From NCBI GenBank assembly GCA_017624895.1, contig JAGAMB010000054.1, positions 1 through 47,895 of the forward strand: DNA of 47,895 nt, given 5' to 3'. Every line of letters starts with the position of its first letter. The stretch's first letter is position 1. This stretch comes from Ruminococcus sp. Its GTDB lineage: Bacteria; Bacillota; Clostridia; Oscillospirales; Ruminococcaceae. The notes under the pieces were generated by a model. That model made no database searches. It saw only the letters and a program-made list of their open reading frames with translations, and was not told the origin of the DNA. Shown here piece after piece: positions 15,417 through 23,940 of the stretch. The position numbers and the translations under genes are program-made.

Positions 15417-15625
15417 CAATTGAATTTTGGATATTTTAAGTTGAATATAGCTAAATTTCAACACCGGAATTAAGCAAAATCACTATTTTTTTATTCACTT
15501 TTTTCCATGACTTTTTCTTAAAGCATAAATTTGATTTTTAATACAATTTCAAAATATGATAAATTTGAATATCAACTACCACACTTTTATGATATTATTG
15601 AATATTTTCCTGCTGATCAATCATA

Positions 15626-16480
15626 TTACCAAGAAACAAAGGTTATCGCCTGACGTCCCATTTCCTCATAGCGCTTTTCAACAATACTCCGTTTATATGG
15701 TGTAAATGCGTCTTTCAGAGGATCATGAATGTAATAATATTCATCATCGTATCCAACAAGCACCATACAATGCTCATTAGAAAGCCATGTAAACTCCTCG
15801 TCCGTTTCATCTATAAGCCATGTAGATTCTTCACTTTTTTCAATCGGCATCATATTGATACTTGCCCATATTATCACAGGCTGTCCGCTATCAATATACT
15901 TATCGCAGATATCAGGCAATGAGCAGTCATCAATTGCATATGCAATGCAGGATTCGTTCTCGAAATACTTTTTCAGAGCCTTGCATACAGCACCGGCATA
16001 ACAGCCGTAACCGGTATTCTTACGCGGATCGCCAACGAAAACTTCATTCGGATCTCCGCCGTAAAGCTTGCCGTTTTTATACTCAACAACAGAAGTTTCC
16101 ATATATCCGCTTTCGATAAGCTCCAAAGGCTCGATTTCATAGCCGTAATACGTCATAACCATTGCCGTGCTGACAAGCTCGCAGCCTGTGGGATATTTTT
16201 CCTGCGATATATAGGGAACCTCAATGCACTCAGGCGTCTTTTTATCCGAGTGTTTTTTTTCAGCTTTTTTCGGCTCCGTCGTTTCCGCTTCCGTGGTTTT
16301 TTCCGTAGGAGCTTCTGTCTGCTCCTCACCGATATCTGAAATTTCCGACGAAACCTCTGTGGGAGCTTCTGTTGTTCCCTTATCAGGCGAATTATTTTCT
16401 ACAGTATTAATACGACTCTCACAGGAGCAAAGAATTGCTGCCGCTGATATCGCCAAAACAATTTTAATTATTTTTAACAT
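15626..16480 (-). CDS. C39-type papain-like lipoprotein
   Basis: 284 aa. A lipoprotein signal (lipobox LCSC, Cys20 the likely lipidated residue) precedes a Thr/Glu/Ser-rich linker (about residues 25-80). A C39-like (Peptidase_C39_2) domain follows, with the nucleophile Cys in YPTGCELVSTAMVMTYYG, His in NEHCMVLVGYDDEYYYIHDPL, and the family's FVGDPR segment. It probably acts outside the membrane as a cysteine peptidase or a related hydrolase of unknown substrate. No ABC transporter or bacteriocin genes are nearby, so a leader-peptidase role is not supported. It begins 41 bp after metK and may be read through from it. Confidence 0.82.
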   Translation of the reverse strand: MLKIIKIVLAISAAAILCSCESRINTVENNSPDKGTTEAPTEVSSEISDIGEEQTEAPTEKTTEAETTEPKKAEKKHSDKKTPECIEVPYISQEKYPTGCELVSTAMVMTYYGYEIEPLELIESGYMETSVVEYKNGKLYGGDPNEVFVGDPRKNTGYGCYAGAVCKALKKYFENESCIAYAIDDCSLPDICDKYIDSGQPVIIWASINMMPIEKSEESTWLIDETDEEFTWLSNEHCMVLVGYDDEYYYIHDPLKDAFTPYKRSIVEKRYEEMGRQAITFVSW

Positions 16481-16521
16481 AGCTTACACCATTATTTTAC
16501 AGCGCAACTCCATTCAGATGA

Positions 16522-17709
16522 TTATCCGAGAACGATTTTTCTTAAAGTATCAGCCTTGTCTGTTTTCTCCCATGCAACGCCTAACTCTTCACGCCCCATA
16601 TGACCGTATGCTGCAAGCTGACGGTACTGAGGCTTTTTAAGTTCAAGCATATTTACAATAGCTGACGGTCTGAGGTCAAATGTCTGAGAAACCGCCTCGG
16701 AAATAGCTGCCTCATCAGCCTTGCCTGTGCCGAATGTATCAACAAGAATTGAGATAGGCTTTGCAACGCCGATAGCGTATGAAAGCTGAACCTCGCACTT
16801 GTCAGCAAGTCCTGCTGCAACTACATTCTTAGCGATATAACGTGCTGCATAAGCCGCAGAACGGTCAACCTTAGAAGGATCCTTTCCGCTGAATGCGCCG
16901 CCGCCGTGACGGGAATATCCGCCGTATGTATCAACAATGATCTTACGTCCTGTAAGACCGCTGTCGCCCTGAGGACCGCCGACAACAAAGCGTCCTGTAG
17001 GATTAATGAAAATCTTTGTATTCTCGTCCATAAGCTCAGCAGGAATTACATCACGGATAACGTATTCCTCAATATCACGGCGGAGCTGGTCAAGAGAAAT
17101 ATCTGCAGAGTGCTGAGAAGATACAACAACAGCGTCAACTCTTACAGCCTTGTCATCATGATACTCAACAGTTACCTGTGACTTTCCATCGGGACGGAGA
17201 TAGCGGAGAGTGCCGTCCTTACGCACCTCTGTAAGCTTTAAAGAAAGCTTGTGCGCAAGGGAAATAGGCAGAGGCATAAGCTCAGGAGTTTCATTGCAGG
17301 CATAGCCGAACATAATTCCCTGATCTCCCGCGCCATTGGAAAGACCATCATTTTCGCCGTTTTCCTCACGGTACTCGTAAGCCTCGTTTACACCCATAGC
17401 GATATCGGGGGACTGCTCGTCAATAGTTGTAAGAACTGAACAAGTGTGGCAATCAAAGCCGTATTTTGCTCTGTCGTAGCCGATCTCCTCTACAACCTGT
17501 CTTGCAATCTTAGGAATATCCACCTTAGCCTTTGTGGTGATTTCGCCCATACACATAATCATACCTGTTGTAACAACAGTTTCGCAGGCAACACGGGAAT
17601 TTTCGTCCTGTTCAAGCATTGCGTCAAGAACAGCGTCTGAAATCTGGTCGCAGATTTTATCGGGATGTCCCTCAGTTACTGACTCCGATGTGAAAAATAC
17701 TTTTTTCAT
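16522..17709 (-). CDS. metK: S-adenosylmethionine synthetase
   Basis: 395 aa. It makes S-adenosylmethionine from methionine and ATP. Motifs: [20 protein letters not shown] at the N-terminus, [10 protein letters not shown] in the core loop, [20 protein letters not shown] with the P-loop-like phosphate site, and VDTFGTG near the C-terminus. The start is ATG 17709, with GGAGG eight bases upstream; an upstream in-frame ATG at 17733 overlaps that ribosome site region and is rejected. Expression is controlled by the SAM-I riboswitch in its leader. Confidence 0.98.
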   Translation of the reverse strand: MKKVFFTSESVTEGHPDKICDQISDAVLDAMLEQDENSRVACETVVTTGMIMCMGEITTKAKVDIPKIARQVVEEIGYDRAKYGFDCHTCSVLTTIDEQSPDIAMGVNEAYEYREENGENDGLSNGAGDQGIMFGYACNETPELMPLPISLAHKLSLKLTEVRKDGTLRYLRPDGKSQVTVEYHDDKAVRVDAVVVSSQHSADISLDQLRRDIEEYVIRDVIPAELMDENTKIFINPTGRFVVGGPQGDSGLTGRKIIVDTYGGYSRHGGGAFSGKDPSKVDRSAAYAARYIAKNVVAAGLADKCEVQLSYAIGVAKPISILVDTFGTGKADEAAISEAVSQTFDLRPSAIVNMLELKKPQYRQLAAYGHMGREELGVAWEKTDKADTLRKIVLG

Positions 17710-17743
17710 TGATTTAACCTCCATAAATTTCAAATTCCGAGAT

Positions 17744-17896
17744 GAAAAAAAGCGTCCTCAATGGGACGCTCTGAATTGAACTTATTCACAGCTCCTCATC
17801 TTCCGGATATACCGCAGGATTTGGCACCGTCGCGCTGATTTCTCAGGCAGGTTGCCGGGCTTCACAGGACCTGTTTCCTCAGCCACTCTTGATAAG
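17744..17896 (-). promoter_or_regulatory. SAM-I (S-box) riboswitch with intrinsic terminator
   Basis: The minus-strand leader carries the S-box signature: CTTATCAAGAG at the 5' end (P1, 17896-17891), GAAGCCCGGCAACC, CGGTGCCAAATCC, and GATGAGG closing P1 (17800-17795). An expression platform follows, with AGCGTCC / GGACGCT (17770-17751) and a run of seven Ts. Binding of SAM is expected to favour the terminator and shut off metK. Confidence 0.96.
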
Positions 17897-17906
17897 GTAC
17901 TGATTT

Positions 17907-17935
17907 ATTATACTATATTTGTCGAGGTTTGTCAA
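17907..17935 (-). promoter_or_regulatory. Sigma-A promoter of metK
   Basis: Consensus minus-strand TTGACA (17935-17930), 17-bp spacer and TATAAT (17912-17907), about 10 bp upstream of the riboswitch. Confidence 0.85.
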
Positions 17936-17987
17936 TAGCGGGAGGAAATTTTTTTGCCTATGGTTGAAATGAAATTATGTGCTAAAA

Positions 17988-18010
17988 TGCGGTCAGGGTT
18001 GCTGACCGCA
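17988..18010 (-). terminator. Terminator of the orphan cassette / flanking repeat copy A
   Basis: Perfect 9-bp stem TGCGGTCAG / CTGACCGCA around a 5-nt loop, with TTTTAGC following on the minus strand. The sequence recurs imperfectly, in the same orientation, at 19263-19299, on the other side of the two-gene cassette. Confidence 0.7.
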
Positions 18011-18060
18011 GAAATTAAAATTAGCTATATAATCCACAACCAACTAAAACAATTCAAAAA

Positions 18061-18462
18061 CTAATTATAAAACTCGTTTTCATAATCTCTAATTGCTTCT
18101 ATAACTTCCGCATTATTTGAACATTTAGCTTGTGTAATTGCCCAATTTAGCATTTCATCAGAAATGATTTTTGACAGTTCCATAAATCTTCGGCTCTCCC
18201 ATTCATCATTAAAATCAATACAAACACTTGCTAAATCATAAACATAATTTAACAATAATTTGCTATCAATTGCAGTTAAAAAATTTCTGGAAATAGTAAT
18301 AAGCAAATGATTTGTAGCCCAACATGCATATTCTAAAAGAAGTTTGATCAACGCTTCAATCTTATCAGAATCCAAAGAATATATATCACTAATATTATTA
18401 TATATATCCTTTCCTGCAATTCCATTCATTTCCTCTGATATTTGCAACTCATATGGATGCAT
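18061..18462 (-). CDS. Orphan protein, second gene of the flanked cassette
   Basis: 133 aa, unrecognised. Soluble and predicted mostly helical (YSLDSDKIEALIKLLLEYACWATNH and following). AT-rich compared with metK next door. The start is ATG 18462 with AGAGGTG about nine bases upstream; an in-frame extension to 18501 would overlap the upstream gene. It follows the other orphan gene by 14 bp on the same transcript and ends before terminator 17988-18010. Size and helical composition resemble immunity-type proteins, but this is only an impression. Confidence 0.6.
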   Translation of the reverse strand: MHPYELQISEEMNGIAGKDIYNNISDIYSLDSDKIEALIKLLLEYACWATNHLLITISRNFLTAIDSKLLLNYVYDLASVCIDFNDEWESRRFMELSKIISDEMLNWAITQAKCSNNAEVIEAIRDYENEFYN

Positions 18463-18476
18463 TATTTTTTCACCTC

Positions 18477-18908
18477 TTATTTCTTTAATGTTTTTATCCA
18501 CGTTTTAGCTTTTCCGCATCCTATAAGTTGGTCGTGATGACTAAAACATAAAAAATATGATAAAACTTCATCAAAGACATAGAATTCAAACGAAGATGTT
18601 TCTTCGAGTAATATTTTCAAATCTTTTCCCGAATTTACTTCTACAACAAACCATCTGTCAAATTCATTAAACATCAATAAACAATGATTTTCGCCAACAA
18701 AGCTATCAATATAACTCCAACCGTCACAATCATTAATAAACTCTGCATCTGCCATATCTTCCCATAGAAATGAGGTCTTTAAATTTTTGATAATATATTT
18801 TTCATAAATCAATTCAATTTTCTTCTCAACCTCAATAGAAGATAAAACCGACACCGTTAAATTCATTTCTTCAGCTACTGATAACACTTCATCTAATGTT
18901 CTATCCAT
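18477..18908 (-). CDS. Orphan protein, first gene of the flanked cassette
   Basis: 143 aa, unrecognised. A mixed alpha/beta soluble protein with several aromatic-rich segments (DGWSYIDSFVGENHCLLMFNE, then DRWFVVEVNSG) and a C-terminal CFSHHDQL. The start is ATG 18908 with GGAGGG five bases upstream. It has its own promoter at 19013-19041. No toxin-like partner or polymorphic-toxin gene is visible in the window. A stand-alone immunity or SMI1/KNR4-like role is a guess. Confidence 0.6.
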   Translation of the reverse strand: MDRTLDEVLSVAEEMNLTVSVLSSIEVEKKIELIYEKYIIKNLKTSFLWEDMADAEFINDCDGWSYIDSFVGENHCLLMFNEFDRWFVVEVNSGKDLKILLEETSSFEFYVFDEVLSYFLCFSHHDQLIGCGKAKTWIKTLKK

Positions 18909-19012
18909 AATTCCCTCCACTACAATACATCCTCTGCCTCAAAGTTATATACCATGATTGGCAATTCAAGAAATTCATATCTGATTGATTCTGTTGCATT
19001 AACTTAATAAAT

Positions 19013-19041
19013 ATTGTAACATATTGCATCTTTAATTGCAA
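19013..19041 (-). promoter_or_regulatory. Promoter of the orphan cassette
   Basis: Minus-strand TTGCAA (19041-19036), 17-bp spacer, TACAAT (19018-19013). It implies a leader of about 100 nt. Confidence 0.6.
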
Positions 19042-19165
19042 GTGTTTTTATGCCAATCCCTAAAATGCAGCAGGGCAATAAATCTAACAGGACTTTCTGA
19101 TTTTGTTGTTAATGATACGTTTACACAGTTGTCGAAAAACATAAATTTCGTACCGAAATTACAGA

Positions 19166-19185
19166 CTGCCAAGGCAGCCCCTACA
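19166..19185. repeat. Dispersed hairpin repeat, copy 3
   Basis: On the minus strand TGTAGGGG leads into GCTGCC-TT-GGCAG. It has the same flank as copies 1 and 2 but an unrelated stem, and is near-identical in its stem to the copy at 46360-46380. Confidence 0.5.
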
Positions 19186-19262
19186 CAAAACATCGTAAAA
19201 TAGCCACTTTGTATGGACAGGTTGTGCCGTGTCCGTTATACAAAACACCTTTTCTGCAAACT

Positions 19263-19299
19263 GTACGGTCAGGGCTACTGATCGCAGAACCATTAAAAA
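19263..19299. repeat. Flanking repeat copy B
   Basis: Matches 17988-18020 through GGTCAGGG(C/T)T(A/G)CTGA(T/C)CGCAGAA and a trailing ATTAAAA, in the same orientation. The stem is partly decayed, so it is a weaker hairpin. It also lies just downstream of the zinc-ribbon gene and may end that transcript. Confidence 0.5.
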
Positions 19300-19315
19300 C
19301 GCTTGACATTAGTGT

Positions 19316-19555
19316 TTATTTTTCCGGAACATATACCTTTATAGCTTCATTATCGCCATCTTTAAAGACATAAATTTTTCCGCATTTGGGACATTTCCAC
19401 ACTTCATATTTAGGAGCAGGAATTTTCCATGTTTCAATAGTATCAAATTTTAAGATTTCGTCCCATTCTTCACCTGTGTAAACAAAAAGTTCAACATCAT
19501 TAGGAACAGTCGAATTTGAGAGCAACTCTCCACATGAACAAGTCATTTTAGCCAT
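19316..19555 (-). CDS. Small zinc-ribbon protein
   Basis: 79 aa. An N-terminal CSC pair (MTCSCGELL) and a C-terminal KCPKCGKIYVF knuckle could together bind one zinc ion. It contains a WKIPAPKYEVWKC strand segment. The ATG 19555 follows the GNAT stop by 1 bp, with GGAG inside the upstream gene, so it is co-transcribed. Function unknown. Confidence 0.7.
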   Translation of the reverse strand: MAKMTCSCGELLSNSTVPNDVELFVYTGEEWDEILKFDTIETWKIPAPKYEVWKCPKCGKIYVFKDGDNEAIKVYVPEK

Positions 19556-19556
19556 A

Positions 19557-20048
19557 TTATTTTACTCCATAGATAATGCTTTCATTTCTGAACTTCTCCA
19601 GCCGTATCAGCTGTTCATTATCAGGCTCGCTAATGCCGTTTTTGTAGTTATAGCCGAATTTGCGGTAAAACTCAACAGCTGTTATAGAAGCAGGTATCTC
19701 AATTCGCTTAGAACGGAGGAAATACTCATCATTTTCCACCGCATTTATAAGCTGTCTGCCGATACCTTTTCCCTGATAATCGGGGTGAACGAAAAATGTA
19801 AACAGACACGCCTCGTCTTTTTTATCCCAGTAATTCCCGATAAATACACAGCCTGCAATCTTTTCACCATCGCAGTAAACATAGCCATTTGTCCAGCTCA
19901 TACGGTTAATGAGATATTGTTCATTGAAAACAAGAACATCCGCTTCGATACGTTCCGCAGAATAATCCTTGATATTTGTTGTTCTGAGGGTATGAGCAAC
20001 AAGTTCTGAAACCTCTTTTGCGTCCTCTTTTGTAAAATTTCTTATCAT
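19557..20048 (-). CDS. GNAT-family N-acetyltransferase
   Basis: 163 aa, cytoplasmic. An acetyl-CoA-dependent acetyltransferase of unknown substrate. Motif A is clear (FFVHPDYQGKGIGRQLI), and motif B-like AVEFYRKFGYNYKNG is present. The start is ATG 20048 with GAGGTG about five bases upstream; a GTG at 20060 overlapping the AraC stop is less likely. Last-but-one gene of the operon. Confidence 0.88.
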   Translation of the reverse strand: MIRNFTKEDAKEVSELVAHTLRTTNIKDYSAERIEADVLVFNEQYLINRMSWTNGYVYCDGEKIAGCVFIGNYWDKKDEACLFTFFVHPDYQGKGIGRQLINAVENDEYFLRSKRIEIPASITAVEFYRKFGYNYKNGISEPDNEQLIRLEKFRNESIIYGVK

Positions 20049-20056
20049 ACTGCACC

Positions 20057-20824
20057 TCACTTGTTTTTTCTATATCCTGTAGGTGTTACCCCCACAATTT
20101 TCTTGAATTGCCGCATAAAATGCTCCTCGTTATCGTAACCGCACATAGCCGCCACCTGCGATACGGTACATCCCGTTTCGCTGAGGATTTCCTTTGCCTT
20201 CTCAATTTTGCCGTTTATCACATCCGTCATACATGAAACCCCGAAAAGCTCGCGGTAGATATGCTGAAAATAGGAACGTGACATATTTACCGCCGCCGCC
20301 ATAGTGTCAACATTCCACTTCATCTGCGGATTGCGGTAAACTCTCTCTCTCAACTCAATAAGGGAGCTGTAATGCGGATCAGCCGCAGACTGCATAATTT
20401 CGCGGTTAAATCCATTTTCCGAAGCCTTGATAAGCAGGGTTTTCATCATCAGGTCGATCATTTTGATCCTGCGGCTGTTTGTTGAGTAAAATTCTGTGGT
20501 TATATTGCTTATAAGTCGGCTGATGAACTCCCATTCCGTATGAAGTAAAGGGACATTGTACGGTATTTCAGCGAAATCCGCCATTTCAGAATCCCCCTCC
20601 GCATCAAAGAGGATCCAGTCGCAAACAAGACAGTCCTCAACGGCAGAATAGACGATATCCTCACTGCCGTCGAATATCATCAAAGTGTTCTCAGGAAAGA
20701 TATCCTTGCCGATTCGTACTGTCCTCCGCGCAAGAAGAAGCAGATAAACCCCACGTTCTCCCTGCTGAAAAAAAGAATAGCCGCTGTCATATACACAGCT
20801 CCAACCAACAGCACGGATATTCAC
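20057..20824 (-). CDS. AraC-family transcriptional regulator
   Basis: 255 aa. An N-terminal cupin-like sensor domain (about residues 1-130; VYLLLARRTVRIGKDIFPENTLMIF) is followed by the C-terminal double helix-turn-helix (about residues 155-255; NVDTMAAAVNMSRSYFQHIYRELFGV, then TVSQVAAMCGYDNEEHFMRQFKKIVG). GTG start with AAGGAG seven bases upstream, inside the aag stop region. The target is unknown; AraC proteins of this form usually answer a sugar or small ligand. It may regulate an unlinked locus. Confidence 0.9.
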   Translation of the reverse strand: MNIRAVGWSCVYDSGYSFFQQGERGVYLLLLARRTVRIGKDIFPENTLMIFDGSEDIVYSAVEDCLVCDWILFDAEGDSEMADFAEIPYNVPLLHTEWEFISRLISNITTEFYSTNSRRIKMIDLMMKTLLIKASENGFNREIMQSAADPHYSSLIELRERVYRNPQMKWNVDTMAAAVNMSRSYFQHIYRELFGVSCMTDVINGKIEKAKEILSETGCTVSQVAAMCGYDNEEHFMRQFKKIVGVTPTGYRKNK

Positions 20825-20828
20825 AAAA

Positions 20829-21347
20829 TCACTCCTTTTCCGCTATAAATCGCCATTCAACGTTTTTCCAATACTCCCCTGCATAATCAATTCCGACTCT
20901 TGGAGCTGTTTTCAGTTTCGGTCTGAAGCCGTCGTCCTCCAGCCACACGCGGTCATTTCCGCAAATTTTTTCGCCATTAAAGCTGCCGTCAATCTGCAAA
21001 TATTTCGTCAGCTTGGCAGGGCCGTTTTTCTCCGTACCACAGCGGAAAAGCACTCCCTGAGGCTGCTCTCGCTTCCCTGTAATAACATTCATCAGCCAAT
21101 GCATACCATAGCAAAGATAGACATAAATGATACCGCTTTCGCCGTAGAGCAGCTCCGTTCGCTTGGTACGCCCTTTTGAAGCATGGCAGCCGAGATCCTC
21201 CTCGCTGCGATATACCTCAGTTTCCGCAATTCTCTCGCGGATAATCGTGCCATCATCAAGCTTTCGGGCGATAATCTTCCCCACAAGATCAGGAGCAACA
21301 TCCAAAGCATCACGATTGAAAAAATCCTCATTAAGTTTCATAATCAT
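20829..21347 (-). CDS. DNA-3-methyladenine glycosylase (AAG/MPG family)
   Basis: 172 aa. It removes alkylated and deaminated purines in base-excision repair. The fold signature is visible: the likely catalytic Glu in RERIAETEVYRSEEDLGCHA, followed by KRTELLYGESGIIYVYLCYGMHWLMNVIT, and APRVGIDYAGEYW at the C-terminus. It starts in the TATAATATG junction 1 bp after rqcH. A second ATG at 21341 is an equally good start. There is no strong ribosome site, so coupling to rqcH is likely. Confidence 0.93.
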   Translation of the reverse strand: MIMKLNEDFFNRDALDVAPDLVGKIIARKLDDGTIIRERIAETEVYRSEEDLGCHASKGRTKRTELLYGESGIIYVYLCYGMHWLMNVITGKREQPQGVLFRCGTEKNGPAKLTKYLQIDGSFNGEKICGNDRVWLEDDGFRPKLKTAPRVGIDYAGEYWKNVEWRFIAEKE

Positions 21348-21348
21348 A

Positions 21349-23100
21349 TTATACTTTCAGTTTATTAACAAATTCCTCATCCGGCTTCACAAAAGCGGTC
21401 TTGTAATTCGTGAAAATCACCTTTCCGGGCTTTGCTCCCGACGGTTTTTTCACAAATTTTGCAAGGCAATAATCAACAGGCACAAGATTTGATCCTCTGC
21501 CCTTGCTGTTATATGCTGCAATGATCGCCGCTTCCTCAATCGTTTTATCAGGCGGCATTTCGCCATCAGTCACAATTATAACGTGTGAGCCTGTGATAGC
21601 CTGTGTATGCAGCCAGATGTCCGATTTTTCGGCAAATTTCATTGTAAGCTGGTCATTCTGATGATTATTTCTGCCAACTAAAATCGTATACCCGTCTGTA
21701 GATCTGTACTCCAGCGGCGGCAAAGCTTTCGGAGGTTTGGCCTTATTGCCTGACGCTTTTATATACCCCTGTTCACGAAGTTCAAGGCGCAGCTGAATAA
21801 TATCATTTTCGGAATCAGCACGGGTAAGGGCATCAAAAACGCTGTCCAGATATTGCAGCTCCTCCTCGCCCTTTTCAATCTGAACTTTCAGCATACCCTC
21901 CGCAGTAACACACTTTTTATACTCGTTGTAGTAACGCTGTGCATTCTGTGAGGGAGTTTTTCTCCCATCAAGGTCAATGGTGATCTTCGGGCAGCCTTCA
22001 GCATAAAAATTATCAGCAGTCAGCGATGTATCGCCCTTTTGAACAGCATACATATTCGCTGAAATTATATCACCGCACAGCTTGAAATGCTCCTTTTCAG
22101 CGCAGGCGGCAAGTTCCTCACGCTGGGCGGAAATTCGCCGCGAGGTGCGCTCTGTCAGATTAACAAGAAGCTTGAAAAGATCGTTGGCGCGCTGTTTTGT
22201 ACGCACCGCCCGATCACGTTCATAGTAGAAATAGTCAAGTAATTCGGAAGCTGACGCCAATTCTTTTGTCATCATAAGATTACCAAATTGATTTAATCTG
22301 ATAAAAGAAAAATCTTTCAGCAGCCCCTCCTTAGTGCTTGCCACAGAAAAACAACATTCCCCGGAAGTAAGCTGCTGCTTGGATTTTTTGACAATGTACA
22401 GTAATCTGTCGAGAAAATCCCCATCAATAGTATCACTTTGGAGGTACGCACCTCTGCCTGCAAAATATGTCCACTCACGGGCAAGAATAGGCGAAATACC
22501 TTCGAAAATGCGTATCAGAGCCTTAGAAAGCTCCGCCGGATTTGTCCCTCTTAGCCTTGAAATAATCTCCTCAGGCTCGGCTGTGAGAAAATTCAAACGG
22601 TCGTCACGGGGCGGAAGCTCGTACTGCATACCCGGAAGTACAAGTCGCTCGCGGGACATATCTTCGTCAACTCGCTTGATACTGTCGATTATCCTGCCAT
22701 TTTCGCCTATTATGACCAGATTTGAGCAGCGCCCCATAATTTCACAGGCGAGAGTAACCGTCACCGGATCCCCCAGCTCGTTAATACACTCGAAGTCGAG
22801 GAACAAAATTCGCTCCAGACCGTCCTGACGAATTGCAGCAAGCTTGCCGCTGCCCAACCGCTTACGCATAAGCATACAAAACATCGGCGGAGTTTGTGGA
22901 TTATCAGGCTGCTTTTCAGTCAGATGCACCCTCGCGCTTCCAGCATTTGCCGATATAAAGAGCTTTTTGCTGCCCTGTCTTGTGCGTATAAATATCACGA
23001 TTTCTTCACGGGATGGTTGAAACACTTTTTCAACTCGTCCGCCTATCAGTTGCGTAAGTTCATTTTTTACTGCATAGAGAAATGCTCCGTCCAGAGCCAT
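21349..23100 (-). CDS. rqcH: Rqc2 homologue RqcH (NFACT / FbpA-like)
   Basis: 583 aa. RqcH binds obstructed 50S subunits and directs Ala-tail addition in ribosome-associated quality control. Its older names are fibronectin-binding protein A and YloA. Order: NFACT-N (about 1-220; MALDGAFLYAVKNELTQLIGGRVEKVFQPSRE, PPMFCMLMRKRLG), a central coiled-coil region (about 280-440) and NFACT-R at the C-terminus (GRNNHQNDQLTMKFAEKSDIWLHTQAITGSHVII). No membrane segment. 4 bp after the methyltransferase gene. Confidence 0.95.
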   Translation of the reverse strand: MALDGAFLYAVKNELTQLIGGRVEKVFQPSREEIVIFIRTRQGSKKLFISANAGSARVHLTEKQPDNPQTPPMFCMLMRKRLGSGKLAAIRQDGLERILFLDFECINELGDPVTVTLACEIMGRCSNLVIIGENGRIIDSIKRVDEDMSRERLVLPGMQYELPPRDDRLNFLTAEPEEIISRLRGTNPAELSKALIRIFEGISPILAREWTYFAGRGAYLQSDTIDGDFLDRLLYIVKKSKQQLTSGECCFSVASTKEGLLKDFSFIRLNQFGNLMMTKELASASELLDYFYYERDRAVRTKQRANDLFKLLVNLTERTSRRISAQREELAACAEKEHFKLCGDIISANMYAVQKGDTSLTADNFYAEGCPKITIDLDGRKTPSQNAQRYYNEYKKCVTAEGMLKVQIEKGEEELQYLDSVFDALTRADSENDIIQLRLELREQGYIKASGNKAKPPKALPPLEYRSTDGYTILVGRNNHQNDQLTMKFAEKSDIWLHTQAITGSHVIIVTDGEMPPDKTIEEAAIIAAYNSKGRGSNLVPVDYCLAKFVKKPSGAKPGKVIFTNYKTAFVKPDEEFVNKLKV

Positions 23101-23104
23101 AAAA

Positions 23105-23932
23105 TCAGTCCTTTGCTGTTTTCTTGTAGGTCAGAAGCTCAAAATCCGCCTGAGTTTCAAGGTAATTCAGGCAGCTGAGCCGCTGCTGTTCCGTTTTACC
23201 GGTTTTATAATAGTAGGGAGTCATTGAAAAAAGGCTTAAAATGTCCGAATTTTCGGGAATTTTCATATCAAAAGTCACCTTTTCGCTGCCAATAAACTCA
23301 AATCTGTCCAAGTCATAGGGCTTAACCTCATTTTTGTATGGAGTGTCGTATATTTGACATTTCAGCTCCCAGAGATGATTTTTTGAGGGAATAGCCATAA
23401 TCATAATGCCGTCCTTTTTCAACACACGGCTGTACTCCTTGCCGCAATATGGAGCGAACATCGTCAGCAGAATATCGCAGCTTTCCGCCATTACGGGGAT
23501 ATGGAACACACTCGCCGCCGCAAAGCTCACTCCTGATTTACGCTTTGCAGCCATATCCACAGCATCCTTTGATATGTCAATTCCGTACATATCCACCGCA
23601 ATTTCTGACTTATCAAAATTTGCTTTGACTGCCGTTGTATAATATCCCTCACCGCATCCTGCATCGAGAAATACATATCCATTTTCCGCATATTTCACAG
23701 TAGTTCTGCAAACCGCATCAAGGAGTGGCTTATAATAGCCCTTTTCAAGAAATTCACGCCTTGCTCTCAGCATAAGCTTATTGTCGCCGTGAATACTGCC
23801 GCTGTTATTCGTAGGCAGCAGATTTACATAGCCACTTTTCGCCATATCAAACGTGTGACGATGGGGACAAATGTAGGATTTTCCCGATATATCAAGCTTT
23901 TCACCGCACACAGGACATATAAATATACTCAT
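23105..23932 (-). CDS. 23S rRNA (guanine-N1)-methyltransferase, RlmA-like
   Basis: 275 aa. An N-terminal zinc finger (ICPVCGEKL...ICPHRHTFD) and the hallmark AKSGYVNLLPTNN are followed by a Rossmann SAM domain (VFLDAGCGEGYYTTAV, then ILLTMFAPYCGKEYSRVLKKDG). RlmA proteins methylate N1 of G745 or G748 of 23S rRNA; the TlrB subgroup can confer tylosin resistance. The sequence does not tell which guanine is modified. It starts 8 bp after the trmK-nif3 gene. Confidence 0.9.
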   Translation of the reverse strand: MSIFICPVCGEKLDISGKSYICPHRHTFDMAKSGYVNLLPTNNSGSIHGDNKLMLRARREFLEKGYYKPLLDAVCRTTVKYAENGYVFLDAGCGEGYYTTAVKANFDKSEIAVDMYGIDISKDAVDMAAKRKSGVSFAAASVFHIPVMAESCDILLTMFAPYCGKEYSRVLKKDGIMIMAIPSKNHLWELKCQIYDTPYKNEVKPYDLDRFEFIGSEKVTFDMKIPENSDILSLFSMTPYYYKTGKTEQQRLSCLNYLETQADFELLTYKKTAKD

Positions 23933-23940
23933 TTTCCACC

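Larger units (their letters stand above)
18909..19315. other. Intergenic region with promoter and repeats, no gene
   Basis: About 400 bp without a supportable gene. It contains the orphan-cassette promoter (19013-19041), a dispersed hairpin copy (19166-19185), a decayed ggaca/gtgtcc hairpin (about 19215-19234) and repeat copy B (19263-19299). The mix of repeats suggests repeated insertion or recombination here. Confidence 0.6.

Noticed and set aside
15626-16480. Bacteriocin leader peptidase role for the C39-like protein
   Set aside because: It is a lipoprotein with no ABC transporter domain, and no bacteriocin precursor or transporter gene is nearby.
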